DNA of 64,000 bases from NCBI GenBank assembly GCA_002354055.1, contig DEKW01000020.1, positions 1 through 64,000 on the forward strand. The letters run 5' to 3'. The first letter of the stretch is position 1, and each line of letters opens with the position of its first letter. Of this stretch, positions 33,796 through 43,320 are shown piece after piece. This DNA comes from Bacteroidales bacterium UBA2712. Lineage in GTDB: Bacteria > Bacteroidota > Bacteroidia > Bacteroidales > Paludibacteraceae. The notes beneath the pieces are model-generated. The model was not told the origin of the DNA. It searched no databases and saw only the letters and a program-made list of their open reading frames with translations. The position numbers and the translations under genes are program-made.

Positions 33796-36573
33796 TTACA
33801 ACGTAATATTCATTCTGCACACGAACGTACGCGGAGCCGCCAAAGCCATCGGACGGTAGCTATACTCCGTATTCAGCAGGTTATTGATCAGGAATTGAAC
33901 CTCCACGTGCTCTTTGAACCGCACAGAAGCGCGCAGATCCATCGTGAAGACACCTTTGTTATGCTCCATCCAGTAGTCGTGCAGCGACACGCCGTCTTCG
34001 TAACCGAAGATGAACTTGCGGGCATAATCCATCAGATCCGGCTCCGCCTTCTCGCGCTCGTCCACCATGATATAATCCACCGCCAGCATCTTACTGCGGT
34101 ACATCATATTGATACCCAGCGACAACCACTTATAGTTATAATCAATCGTGGTCTTGAAGGAGTGTTTGTTGCGGTACTTCAGGTACTTGGAGTCGTTGGA
34201 CTTGTTCTTCATCTGCAACGGATCGGTATAGGTCTTCTCCTCCTCGATACGCTTCGCGTTATCCATATCTTCCGGCTCCGTGAAGGTATAACCGATGGAG
34301 TAACGCAGACCCATCTCTTTCTGGATGTCCACCTTACCTGCCGTACTAACCTCGCAGCCGTAGATACGCGCATGATTGACGTTCACAAACTGCGCACCGA
34401 TACCGATTCCGGCGTTGCTCAGCGATTTGGTGGTCTTGATATCATCGATCATCTTCTGCGCTTCGCTGATCACATCGTCCATCGAGTTGATCATTGTGAA
34501 ATCCGAGTTGCGGAACAAACCAAACTGATACTCAATCATATTTCTATACTCTGTATAGAAGGCTGCCACGTCCAGCGAACCGGTGATCGGACCGAACTTA
34601 TAGAGCTGCTTGTAGCCGATCTCGGCATTGAAGCCCGACTCCGGCTTGATATCATGATTCGGATAAACACCTACACCACCGATATCTTTACGAGCGAACT
34701 TCTCCGTGATCGACGGGTTACGATAACCCTGACCGAAGCTGGCACGAAGGAATCCTGCCTTGTAGATCTCCCAGTTCAGACCTGCGCGGAACACCGGGCG
34801 TACCGGGCAGAGCCATTTGCCGATCTGGATATTCGCCTCCTTGTAATGATCATCCATGCGGTAGTACTCCAGACGCATACCGGCACTCAGCGACAGCTTG
34901 TCGGCGATACGGTGGTCGTACTGCAAGTACGCCGCTACGTTATCTGTGTGGTGCGTTCCGGTGATATTCGCTGTATTGGTGATGTGATTCCAGTTCACAC
35001 CGGTCGTCAGACGCACGCCCGAGTTCCACTGCTTGGCAAACTGATAATCCAGATAACCGTTGTACGTCAACTCAGGTCTTGTCGGGTCATTGTTCGCCAA
35101 CAGATTCATCGCATAAGCTACTGCATCCTGCAGCTCTGCTACCGTTCCCGTATAACCTAAACCATTCTGTACCAGGTCGATACCGCTCTTCACAGCGCCC
35201 AACCAGTCTTCGTTCATGGCCGGAATAGCGACATCTTTGAAGGTCAGGATAAGCGCATCCTCCGTGGACATTCCGCCATCTGTATAACCCTTGAACTCGT
35301 CGTACTTACCCTTCACTTTTCCCAGATCGAAACTCTGCACGGCCCATTTCGCCAACTCCTCCGTACTCATCGTTGCAGACGGCGTAGTGAGGTTATCAGA
35401 CGTCAGATAGAAACGTGCGCGGATCTTATGAGAGATACCTTTGTCTGCGTCGTCGTAGTTCCAGAACGGATCGATATTGAAGTTATGCTCCTTACGGCCC
35501 ATATTGGTCAGCGGAGACGGCAGTATAGGCTGCTTCGGGCTGCGCCAGATGAAGAAATCGCCGTATTGGTTCGCAACGTAATTCACGTTCGCACCCATCG
35601 TCATGTATTTGCCTGCCTCCATCGGCTGGTGGTATGTCAGATTTCCACCCAGACGAACACGATCATTGAAACTCTGCTGGCGGAATCCCTCGTCCTTAAA
35701 GCCGCTGATAGCGCCCGAGACATCGAAATTGCCTACTCGTCTGGAGTGCGACGCCTCTGCGCCGTAATACAACGGCAGACGCGCGCCCGTGTACGCGTAA
35801 TCCTTATAATTATCATAAACACCTACGTATCCGCTAATCTTCGTCTCCGGCTTCTCTCCGGGACGTTGCGTACGCACATTGATCACACCGTTCAGCGCCG
35901 ACGAACCGTACAACACAGACGAAGCACCTTTGATCACCTCCACTTGGCCGACGTTCTCCAGCGGCACATTGTTCCAGTTGATCTCACCGGTCTTCGGATT
36001 CAGAATCGACATACCGTCCATCAACACCTGGCAACGGCTACCTACGCTATACGTCCATCCTCCGCCGCCGCGGATAGAAGGCTGCTTGTCGATGATCTCC
36101 ACACCCGGCAGCGTCTGCAAGGTAGCCGACAAGTCCGTCGGAGCCTGACTACGCAGCGCCTGGGGTTTCAACACCTCCATCGAGACCGTCACGTCCGTCG
36201 AGCGTTGCTCAAAACGACCGGCGGTCACCACGACGTCGTCCAGCACCTCGTTATGCGTCAGCAAAGGCACATTCAGCACCTTCGTCACTGCGGTCACAGA
36301 ACGCGTCTCTGTGTCATAACCTACATACGAGAAGGTCAACATCGCAGGCTTGCGGGTATCCACTAAAATCGTGTAATGTCCATCGAAATCCGTTACCGTG
36401 CCCTTCGAAGGATCATTCTTGTCACATATCGTCACACCGATCAGCGGCTCGCGCGTTTGGAAATCGGTTACTACGCCGGACACCTCTGTCATATGCGTAC
36501 CCGACGTCTGAGCCCATGCGCACAAAGTGCACATGAACATAGCAATAAATAGAGAAATTTTGTTGTGATTCAT
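33796..36573 (-). CDS. TonB-dependent outer-membrane receptor
   Basis: 925 residues. After the signal peptide (ISLFIAMFMCTLCAWAQ), residues about 30-115 are a carboxypeptidase-regulatory-like domain (VSGVVTDFQTREPLIGVTI, DFDGHYTI, LTFSYVGYDT). The plug domain follows (DDVVVTAGRFEQRSTDV, LQTLPGVEIIDKQPSIRGGG, VEVIKGASSVLYGSSALNGV), then a 22-strand-type barrel ending RTFVCRMNITL. It imports a ligand across the outer membrane using TonB energy. Layout is closer to the general FepA/CirA-like receptors than to SusC, and no SusD partner is next to it. The ligand is unknown. Three large secreted proteins follow downstream, which may act with it in substrate capture. Promoter at 36606-36637. Confidence 0.93.
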   Translation of the reverse strand: MNHNKISLFIAMFMCTLCAWAQTSGTHMTEVSGVVTDFQTREPLIGVTICDKNDPSKGTVTDFDGHYTILVDTRKPAMLTFSYVGYDTETRSVTAVTKVLNVPLLTHNEVLDDVVVTAGRFEQRSTDVTVSMEVLKPQALRSQAPTDLSATLQTLPGVEIIDKQPSIRGGGGWTYSVGSRCQVLMDGMSILNPKTGEINWNNVPLENVGQVEVIKGASSVLYGSSALNGVINVRTQRPGEKPETKISGYVGVYDNYKDYAYTGARLPLYYGAEASHSRRVGNFDVSGAISGFKDEGFRQQSFNDRVRLGGNLTYHQPMEAGKYMTMGANVNYVANQYGDFFIWRSPKQPILPSPLTNMGRKEHNFNIDPFWNYDDADKGISHKIRARFYLTSDNLTTPSATMSTEELAKWAVQSFDLGKVKGKYDEFKGYTDGGMSTEDALILTFKDVAIPAMNEDWLGAVKSGIDLVQNGLGYTGTVAELQDAVAYAMNLLANNDPTRPELTYNGYLDYQFAKQWNSGVRLTTGVNWNHITNTANITGTHHTDNVAAYLQYDHRIADKLSLSAGMRLEYYRMDDHYKEANIQIGKWLCPVRPVFRAGLNWEIYKAGFLRASFGQGYRNPSITEKFARKDIGGVGVYPNHDIKPESGFNAEIGYKQLYKFGPITGSLDVAAFYTEYRNMIEYQFGLFRNSDFTMINSMDDVISEAQKMIDDIKTTKSLSNAGIGIGAQFVNVNHARIYGCEVSTAGKVDIQKEMGLRYSIGYTFTEPEDMDNAKRIEEEKTYTDPLQMKNKSNDSKYLKYRNKHSFKTTIDYNYKWLSLGINMMYRSKMLAVDYIMVDEREKAEPDLMDYARKFIFGYEDGVSLHDYWMEHNKGVFTMDLRASVRFKEHVEVQFLINNLLNTEYSYRPMALAAPRTFVCRMNITL

Positions 36574-36605
36574 TATTATTTGTACCTTATTTTCAAAATC
36601 GGGTG

Positions 36606-36637
36606 CAAAATTACTACATTATTCCGACATACACAAT
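36606..36637 (-). promoter_or_regulatory. Promoter of the TonB receptor gene
   Basis: Minus strand: TAATTTTG (36613-36606) with a partial TTG-type -33 box (36636-36634) about 20 bases upstream. The start codon is 33 bases downstream of the -7 box. The rest of 36638-36780 is AT-rich, without a recognisable gene. Confidence 0.65.
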
Positions 36638-36780
36638 AGCAAATTTTAATAGAAAGTGCTCATTTTTTATTATTTTTGTTAAAATCTTAAAAATAGTACA
36701 TAATTTTTGGCACAAATTTCATATTTATGTACATATTATATTAAAAAAAATGAGCCCCCTTTCGAGGACTCACTTTTATA

Positions 36781-36809
36781 CTTAAACGTGGCTTTAGCCA
36801 CAATTAAAC
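36781..36809 (-). terminator. Repeated hairpin element after htpG
   Basis: Same sequence as 33765-33793 apart from one base in the loop (GTGGCTTTAGCCAC core, 36788-36801), placed 10 bases after the htpG stop on the minus strand. A shortened relative (CTCTTAAACGTGCTTGCAC, 40525-40543) follows the SusC gene. This looks like a family of dispersed terminator hairpins. Confidence 0.7.
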
Positions 36810-36819
36810 CTCTTACACC

Positions 36820-38766
36820 TTATTCCTTTAGCAAATCGACACTTCGGTTGACGAATTTCGCGAGCGCTTCGCCTTTCAGTTGACCGGAAGCCAGCAAAGC
36901 AATATCAATCAGCTGTTTGATCTTCTCGTCTTCGCCTTCCAGCTTATAAACGGTCTTGACTTCCGTCTCTTTCTTGCCGTCTTTCTCCACTTCTTCATTC
37001 ACTTGCTCGCTACTCTCTTTTGCCGCAAGCTCCTGAATCAGCGGGTGAGCCGTATTCACAACAAGGTTATAACTGTCCGGCATCTGGCCATAAAAACTCA
37101 TGCCTTGCTGGTGCGCGCTCATCTCCTTCATTCGGCGCATGAACTCGTTCTGCGTCAGGAAGACCGGTAGCGCATCCGCAGCCGCAGCCTCGCAAGTTAC
37201 CGTATAACGCAACTTATCCTCAGCGCTCGGCAGCAAGTTCTCAAAGGCCTTTCTAAGTCCTTCTTTCTGCTCAGCGGAATACGTATCTTTCGCCTGGTCT
37301 TCCTTCTTAATCAGGTTCTCGATGGTGTCGCTGTCAATCCGCACGAAACGAAGTTTGTTATCCTCTGCTTTCTGCTCGGCTTGCGACATACAATGTACAT
37401 CCAGCTCGCCGTCCATCAGCAGCACATCGTAGCCTTTAGCCTTAGCACGCTCGATATACGTATAATGTGCGTCCGGATCGTTGGTATAAAGAAGTACCAG
37501 ATTGCCGTCCTTATCGGTCTGCGCGTCCTTCACCTGCGCCTTGTATTCATCGAGCGTCGCGTACTTACCGTCGAGGTTCTTCAGCAGCGCAAAATCTTTC
37601 GCTTTCTCGTAGAACTTCTCGTCGGTCAGCATACCGAACTGAATGAACATCTTGATATCGTCCCATTTCTTCGCAAACTCCTCTTTGTCAGCCTTATACA
37701 GCTCCATGAGTTTGTCAGCGACCTTCTTGGTGATGTACCCGCTGATCTTCTTGACATTATTGTCGCTCTGCAGGTAACTACGGCTCACGTTCAGCGGGAT
37801 ATCCGGGCTGTCAATCACGCCGTGAAGCAGCGTCAGATACTCCGGGACGATGTTCTCCACCTCATCCGTCACATAGACTTGGTTGCAGTACAGTTGGATC
37901 TTGTTGCGATGTACATCCAGATTGCTCTTGATCTTCGGGAAATACAGGATTCCCGTCAGGTTGAACGGATAATCCACATTCAGATGGATATGGAACAACG
38001 GTTCCTCAAACTGCATCGGATAGAGCTCGTGATAGAACTTGTCGTAATCTTCGTCCTTCAACTCGCTCGGCTTGCGCGTCCAAGCGGGGTTAACATCATT
38101 GATGATGTTCTCTTCGTCGAGTTCTACCTCTTTGCCGTCTTTCCACTCTTTCTTCTTGCCGAAAGCGATCTCCACCGGCAGGAACTTGCAGTATTTCTTC
38201 AGCAAGCCCTCTATCGTCGCGTCCTCCAAGTACTGCGAAAACTCATCGTCGATATGCAGCACGATATCCGTTCCGCGTTCGGCTTTGATGGTCTCTTCCA
38301 TCGTGTACTCCGGATCGCCTTCGCAGCTCCAATGAACGGCTTTCGCGTCCTCTTGATAACTCAGCGAGAAGATCTCCACTTTCTTGCTGACCATGAATGC
38401 GGAATAGAAGCCCAGACCGAAATGTCCGATGATGGCTTCGGTCTTGTCTTTGTATTTGTTGACAAACTCCTCTGCGCCGGAGAACGCAATCTGGTTGATA
38501 TATTTGTCCACCTCCTCTGCGGTCATGCCGATTCCGTGATCCGAGACCGTCAAGGTCTTCTTATTCTTATCTATGGACACGCGTACACGCAAATCGCCCA
38601 GATCGCCTTTCACTTCGCCGACCGACGACAGCGTCTTCAATTTCTGCGTCGCATCCACGGCATTGGAAATCAACTCACGCAAAAAGATCTCATGATCCGA
38701 ATACAAAAATTTCTTGATGACGGGGAATATATTGTCACTCGTCACCCCAATATTACCTTTGCTCAT
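36820..38766 (-). CDS. htpG: Molecular chaperone HtpG (Hsp90)
   Basis: 648 residues. The N-terminal GHKL ATPase domain shows FLRELISNAVDATQKL, SDHGIGMTAEEV and GHFGLGFYSAFMV. The middle domain (NVDYPFNLTGILYFPKI, IPLNVSRSYLQSD) and the C-terminal dimerisation domain follow. It is a cytoplasmic ATP-dependent chaperone for stress and client folding. It is monocistronic, with a dispersed terminator hairpin after it. No inverted repeat of the heat-shock CIRCE kind was seen upstream; the gap 38767-38861 contains a set of small catgacg repeats between htpG and the SusD gene. Confidence 0.97.
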   Translation of the reverse strand: MSKGNIGVTSDNIFPVIKKFLYSDHEIFLRELISNAVDATQKLKTLSSVGEVKGDLGDLRVRVSIDKNKKTLTVSDHGIGMTAEEVDKYINQIAFSGAEEFVNKYKDKTEAIIGHFGLGFYSAFMVSKKVEIFSLSYQEDAKAVHWSCEGDPEYTMEETIKAERGTDIVLHIDDEFSQYLEDATIEGLLKKYCKFLPVEIAFGKKKEWKDGKEVELDEENIINDVNPAWTRKPSELKDEDYDKFYHELYPMQFEEPLFHIHLNVDYPFNLTGILYFPKIKSNLDVHRNKIQLYCNQVYVTDEVENIVPEYLTLLHGVIDSPDIPLNVSRSYLQSDNNVKKISGYITKKVADKLMELYKADKEEFAKKWDDIKMFIQFGMLTDEKFYEKAKDFALLKNLDGKYATLDEYKAQVKDAQTDKDGNLVLLYTNDPDAHYTYIERAKAKGYDVLLMDGELDVHCMSQAEQKAEDNKLRFVRIDSDTIENLIKKEDQAKDTYSAEQKEGLRKAFENLLPSAEDKLRYTVTCEAAAADALPVFLTQNEFMRRMKEMSAHQQGMSFYGQMPDSYNLVVNTAHPLIQELAAKESSEQVNEEVEKDGKKETEVKTVYKLEGEDEKIKQLIDIALLASGQLKGEALAKFVNRSVDLLKE

Positions 38767-38861
38767 AGTATATGTTTTGTTTTAAAATTTAGTCATGTCG
38801 TCATGACGTTATGCCGTCATGCCGATTTTTTCTGAACAAATCTCATGCCATGAGCTTTTTC

Positions 38862-38876
38862 CTGCCAAAATGGCAG
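38862..38876 (-). terminator. Hairpin directly after the SusD gene
   Basis: CTGCCA-AAA-TGGCAG (38862-38876) abuts the SusD stop codon at 38877-38879. On the minus strand it is followed by GAAAAAGCTC and a second small palindrome, CTCATGGCATGAG, so it is terminator-like without a clear U run. Confidence 0.5.
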
Positions 38877-40487
38877 TTATTCGTAGCCTTTGTTCTGCTT
38901 CAGGTTTCCGTTGGTCTGCAGAGCTGTTTGGGGAATGGGGAAAACAGAGAGACCGGGATCTAAGTCGAATTTGCCAAAGCGGATCTGATCCTGCCGATGC
39001 CAGCCTTCCCACATCAGTTCGATCCACCGTTCGTAATAGATATTCTCGAGTGTCGCATCGCGGGGTTCGATCGTCTGGTTAAGCGCCATCGCTTCGCGCA
39101 GACGGACCAGCTCAAACTCCGTCTGTCCGTCTTCGCCGTTGCGCACCTTCGCCTCTGCCATCATCAGATAGACGTCCGCCAGACGGAAGAGAACAATATC
39201 GCTGTTGCGCAACTGACCGTCGAAGATCGTTCCCGGGTCGTGCGCATACTTGCTCATGCGTGCGCCTGCCGTCGCCACATACGGACTGCCCGTCAGGTTC
39301 ATTTGCACCTCGCGGGGATAATAAACCAGCGTATCGCCGGACGAAAGCACCAGCGGGTTTCCGCGCACATGGACGATACCTGAGAAGAAAGTAGTCGGGA
39401 AACGGCAGTCCGGATGGTTCGTGCCGTAACCGAACACATCCAGCGTCTCCTGGGTTGCACAAGAACCGTTCTCGCCGCCGTAACCCATCGCCGCGGCGTG
39501 CTGGTAATGGAGACTGCGGAACAGGTTCTTGAACCTATTCCGATACACATTCGGATCCATCGGAATGGTGAAAATATTCTCCGTCGCGTCTTCGTTGTAC
39601 GTCGAGAAACAGTTCAACTGGCTCTCGCAGAGCACATATCCGGCTTGGGAACTGAGTATCTGCTGACCATAGAAATTGACCGCCTCCCACGCGTTTTTCT
39701 CTCCCGCGTCGCCGCAAGGCAGTTGGATGGTCTTGCCGTCCGGTCGCACCTCATCCGTCCAGTCGTCATCGCGCCAAACCTCCGCATTGAGCGCCATTTT
39801 CATCAGCATAAAATGCACTACAGGCTTGGTCACACGACCGTAGTATTCGCCGCGGCTGTTGCTGCGCTCGTCGGGCAGGTAGAGCAATGTCATCTGCATC
39901 TCATCCCATGCGAAATCAAACACTTCGCTCCGTTCGGACTGGTAGATATCATGCACGGGCATGGTTATTTTGGTCACTATAGGCACGCGCCCGAACAGGT
40001 CCAGCAGGTACATATACGCCATCGCGCGCACCGCACGCACCTCGGCGTTATAACTCATCGACTGGTCCCGGGTCAAGAGATATCCGTATTCGTCCAGAAG
40101 CGACAGCGAATAGTTGCACAGCCCCACGAGTTGGAACAGATACCGCCATGAGTTCTCGCAGCACTCGTTGTCAACCGTCCATGTATGCTCGTGCAGATCC
40201 ACCCACAGACCGCCGTCCCACCAGTCGCCGCCGCGCACCGGAATGATCGCTTCGTTGGACGCAAAAGTCTGCAGATCATACACGCCGCGGTACGTTCCCT
40301 GCAGCCCGTAACCGTCCGTGCTGCCGCCTATATGGCTATACAGCGACAGAACCGCCTGCTGGTACAACGCCGACGCAGAGGTGATCACCTTCTCCTGCGG
40401 CCGACCCGAATGCGGATCTTCGTCCAGAAAACCGCAGCCGGACAAGAACATCACACAGAGAATTAATATAGGTAACGATCTCTTCAT
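38877..40487 (-). CDS. SusD/RagB family nutrient-binding outer-membrane lipoprotein
   Basis: 536 residues. The signal peptide has lipobox FLSGC. SusD hallmarks are FLDEDPHSGRPQEKVITSASAL near the N-terminus, the tetratricopeptide-like helices (SYNAEVRAVRAMAYMYLLDLFGRVPIV, residues about 150-176) and the C-terminal LRLADVYLMMAEAKVRNG and YYERWIELMWEGWHRQDQIRFG. It caps the SusC channel encoded just upstream on the same strand and binds an external glycan or peptide. Sugar specificity cannot be inferred, because no glycoside hydrolase is adjacent. The 56-base gap to SusC holds 10-base AT-rich repeats (40489-40526). Confidence 0.93.
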   Translation of the reverse strand: MKRSLPILILCVMFLSGCGFLDEDPHSGRPQEKVITSASALYQQAVLSLYSHIGGSTDGYGLQGTYRGVYDLQTFASNEAIIPVRGGDWWDGGLWVDLHEHTWTVDNECCENSWRYLFQLVGLCNYSLSLLDEYGYLLTRDQSMSYNAEVRAVRAMAYMYLLDLFGRVPIVTKITMPVHDIYQSERSEVFDFAWDEMQMTLLYLPDERSNSRGEYYGRVTKPVVHFMLMKMALNAEVWRDDDWTDEVRPDGKTIQLPCGDAGEKNAWEAVNFYGQQILSSQAGYVLCESQLNCFSTYNEDATENIFTIPMDPNVYRNRFKNLFRSLHYQHAAAMGYGGENGSCATQETLDVFGYGTNHPDCRFPTTFFSGIVHVRGNPLVLSSGDTLVYYPREVQMNLTGSPYVATAGARMSKYAHDPGTIFDGQLRNSDIVLFRLADVYLMMAEAKVRNGEDGQTEFELVRLREAMALNQTIEPRDATLENIYYERWIELMWEGWHRQDQIRFGKFDLDPGLSVFPIPQTALQTNGNLKQNKGYE

Positions 40488-40488
40488 G

Positions 40489-40526
40489 CTAACAATCTAA
40501 CAATTTAACAGTTTAACAATTTAACT
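40489..40526. repeat. AT-rich tandem repeat between SusC and SusD genes
   Basis: About three to four imperfect copies of a 10-base unit (taacaattta) lie in the spacer of the SusC-SusD operon, followed by the short hairpin GTGC-TT-GCAC (40534-40543) right after the SusC stop. This may tune the SusD:SusC ratio. Confidence 0.6.
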
Positions 40527-40543
40527 CTTAAACGTGCTTGCAC

Positions 40544-43228
40544 TTAAAACTGTATTTGCAGCGACAGACTATACGTCCGGCTCACGGGGTACGAACGCTT
40601 GTCGTCCACTCCTAAGGTATTGTTAATCACCGTACTGTTGATGATTGGTGTCAGCCCCGAATAACTTGTTATTGTCGCCAGATTATTGACCGAAACGGAG
40701 AGCCGCAGCGCCGAAAGCTGGTATTTGCGCTGACGAGCTGCCTCGGACGGCTGGTAAGTCCACCCTAATGTCAAGTAGTCGATATTGACATAATCCCCGC
40801 GCTCCAGCCAGTAGTCCGTCACCGTCAAGTCGTCTATATTGCGCTCGCTCGCACCCTTCATCACATTGTAATACGGCATTGAACCCATATTCATATAACT
40901 GAGCGCCGTTCCGTTGTATATCTTATGCCCGAAAGCGCCGTTCAACTGAATCGAAAGGTCAAACTGTTTGTACCGGACGGAGATATTACTACCCAACAGC
41001 ACTTTCGGCGTCGCCTGACCGCACACACGCCGGTCGCCGCTGCCGTCCGACAAATCAACCAATCCGTCGCCGTCCAAGTCCTCTATCTCATACACCCGCT
41101 CGCCCGTCGAGGTCGTCGTCAGACCCGTGCAATGCGGCAGATAGAACACACCCAGCGAATAACCCGGAATCTGGTACACCACATCCGTGTTGCCGCCGTG
41201 CAGACCCGCTCCGTTGACCGACGCAATCGGCGTATAAGTCGGAGCCGTCAGATACTCGTTCTCGTAATAACCGTTCAGAGAAAGCAACTTGTTCTGCTGC
41301 CACGTCAAGTTAATTCCGATATTCAGCCCCCAGTCCTTTGTCTGGACTGCCGCCAGACCGAAACCGACCTCCACACCCTGGTTCTGCATCTTGCCCAGGT
41401 TCGCCAGCATCTTGTCGTAGATAAACGGCGGAACCGGCATCGTGTAGTTATACAGCATATCGTAGATATACGAGTAGTAATAATCCGCGGTAAAGACCAC
41501 CCTGTTCTTCCAGAATCCCCACTCCATGTCCACATTCGCCGTCTGCGTCTTCTCCCACGTCAGGTTCGGGTTCTCGTTCCGCGCGATACCCAATATCACA
41601 TCCGGCAGACCTTCCGACTCCGTGATACCGGTCGGCGTCATCAGCCTCAGCGACTGATAAGCCGCGATACCTCCCAAGTTACCGGACAGACCCCAGCCGG
41701 CGCGTATATTCAGCCGCGTCAGCCATTCTTCGTCCCGCAGCCACGACTCTTTCTTCATGTTCCAAGCGATGTTGACGGAAGGAAAGAAACCCCATTTATG
41801 CCCTTTCGCGGCTACCGAACTGGCATCCCCGCGGGCTGAAATAGTGAACGTATAGCGGTTCAGAGCCGTATAACTCACACGCCCCATCACAGAAGCCATC
41901 CGCTGCTGCTCATAACTGCTGCCGCTGCCGTCCCACAGACGCAATGCACCCACGGATATATTGTCGTACCCGTACGCATTGGACGCCAAGCGGTTGATCG
42001 TTGTGTGAAAACCCGTCAGCGTCCGACCTTGTAACTCGCCCAGCACATCCGCCTCCAGCCGGTGAGAACCTTGCCATTCGTGCCCGTAATGAAGCACGAT
42101 ATTCGTCAGCCACACATGGCTCTTCCCCGCCTCGCGATAGACCTTGCCCGTGCTCTCCATATACGTCGGATAGAAATGGCTCTCGTCGTCCGCATCGTAA
42201 CTGTAACTCCCGTAAACCGCCGCCGTCAGACCGTAGCCGATATCGCCTTTGATCCGCAGATGCGTGTTGAAATGCATCGCCTCGTTGTGCTTCTGAATGT
42301 CCAGCAGACCCATCGGATGGCTTACTTGGCTCGCATCGGCATAGCCGCTATAACCGCCCGAAGCGTTGCGTTCATTAGGGAAAGTGGGATTGAATGCCGC
42401 CGCCGAATAGAACGTCTTCTGCACGTCGTTCAGGTATTGGTTATGTCCCAGCGCGCCGAACAGACCCAGATCGAACGTCAGCCGTTTGGACAGCATGTGT
42501 TGCGTCACATCCACTTTGGCGGTCAGATTGCGCGTCCCCATCTCGCGGACGATACTGTTGTTCTGGCTATAACTGATCGCGCCGCGATAACTGCTGGTCT
42601 CCGTTCCACCGCCGATGGCAATATGATGATTATGAACCAAACCCGTTCGTATGATAGCCCGCTGCCAGTCCGTCGAACTGCCGCCGTCCACGATCTTCAT
42701 ACCGCGGCTGCCCGCCAGCTCCCGGTACTCATCCGCATTCAGCATCCTGAGGAACTTGTCCGCGTGCGCGAAACCTATATTACCCGCGTACGAGACATGG
42801 ATCTTCCCTTCCGCCCCGCGGCGTGTCCGAACTTCGATCACACCCGCCGCGCCGCGGGCTCCGTACTGAGCCGTCTGAGCGGCATCCTTCAGTATAGTGA
42901 AACTTTCTATATCGCCCGGAAAAATAGTAGCTAACGTCCGCAGATCGGACGACATGCCGTCTATCATCACAAGCGGTTCGTTACCCCCGGTCAAGGAGTG
43001 GTTGCCGCGCACTCGGACGGACGAAAGCATCGCCTCCGGATTCGTGTTCGAACCCACCGTCACGCCCGCCGTCTGACCGTTCAGCACATCCAGCGAGTTA
43101 ATCAAATGTCCTCGCCGCGACGTCTCCACCTTCAGCGTGTCGGTCTCGGAAGCCACCGGATCGATCCGCTCCGCCCTTGCCACAAACGGCATAAGCATCA
43201 ATAGTACTATCGGAATGGTGTGTCTCAC
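40544..43228 (-). CDS. SusC-like TonB-dependent receptor lacking the usual N-terminal regulatory domain
   Basis: 894 residues from GTG 43228, which begins a signal peptide (RHTIPIVLLMLMPFVARAE). The mature protein starts almost directly with the plug (LINSLDVLNGQTAGVTVGSN, VRVRGNHSLTGGNEPLVMIDG, FTILKDAAQTAQYGARGAAGVIEV). The carboxypeptidase-regulatory-like domain normal in SusC is absent. The barrel ends TYSLSLQIQF. The open frame continues upstream to 43312, but the promoter lies inside it (43262-43293), so translation must begin later. A three-codon upstream ORF (ATG 43248) lies in the short leader. It forms an uptake pair with the SusD gene 56 bases downstream. Confidence 0.9.
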   Translation of the reverse strand: MRHTIPIVLLMLMPFVARAERIDPVASETDTLKVETSRRGHLINSLDVLNGQTAGVTVGSNTNPEAMLSSVRVRGNHSLTGGNEPLVMIDGMSSDLRTLATIFPGDIESFTILKDAAQTAQYGARGAAGVIEVRTRRGAEGKIHVSYAGNIGFAHADKFLRMLNADEYRELAGSRGMKIVDGGSSTDWQRAIIRTGLVHNHHIAIGGGTETSSYRGAISYSQNNSIVREMGTRNLTAKVDVTQHMLSKRLTFDLGLFGALGHNQYLNDVQKTFYSAAAFNPTFPNERNASGGYSGYADASQVSHPMGLLDIQKHNEAMHFNTHLRIKGDIGYGLTAAVYGSYSYDADDESHFYPTYMESTGKVYREAGKSHVWLTNIVLHYGHEWQGSHRLEADVLGELQGRTLTGFHTTINRLASNAYGYDNISVGALRLWDGSGSSYEQQRMASVMGRVSYTALNRYTFTISARGDASSVAAKGHKWGFFPSVNIAWNMKKESWLRDEEWLTRLNIRAGWGLSGNLGGIAAYQSLRLMTPTGITESEGLPDVILGIARNENPNLTWEKTQTANVDMEWGFWKNRVVFTADYYYSYIYDMLYNYTMPVPPFIYDKMLANLGKMQNQGVEVGFGLAAVQTKDWGLNIGINLTWQQNKLLSLNGYYENEYLTAPTYTPIASVNGAGLHGGNTDVVYQIPGYSLGVFYLPHCTGLTTTSTGERVYEIEDLDGDGLVDLSDGSGDRRVCGQATPKVLLGSNISVRYKQFDLSIQLNGAFGHKIYNGTALSYMNMGSMPYYNVMKGASERNIDDLTVTDYWLERGDYVNIDYLTLGWTYQPSEAARQRKYQLSALRLSVSVNNLATITSYSGLTPIINSTVINNTLGVDDKRSYPVSRTYSLSLQIQF

Positions 43229-43261
43229 TGGTACGTTCAGTTTCTCATGATAAATCGCCTG

Positions 43262-43293
43262 CAAAGGTACAAAAAATATTTCATATACGCAAA
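43262..43293 (-). promoter_or_regulatory. Promoter of the SusC/SusD pair 1
   Basis: Minus strand: TACCTTTG (43269-43262) with TTTG (43293-43290) exactly 20 bases upstream; the -33 region again reads TTTGCGTATATG. It fixes the SusC start downstream of 43262. Confidence 0.8.
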
Positions 43294-43320
43294 TGAAAAT
43301 ACGAAAAAACATGTTAATTG

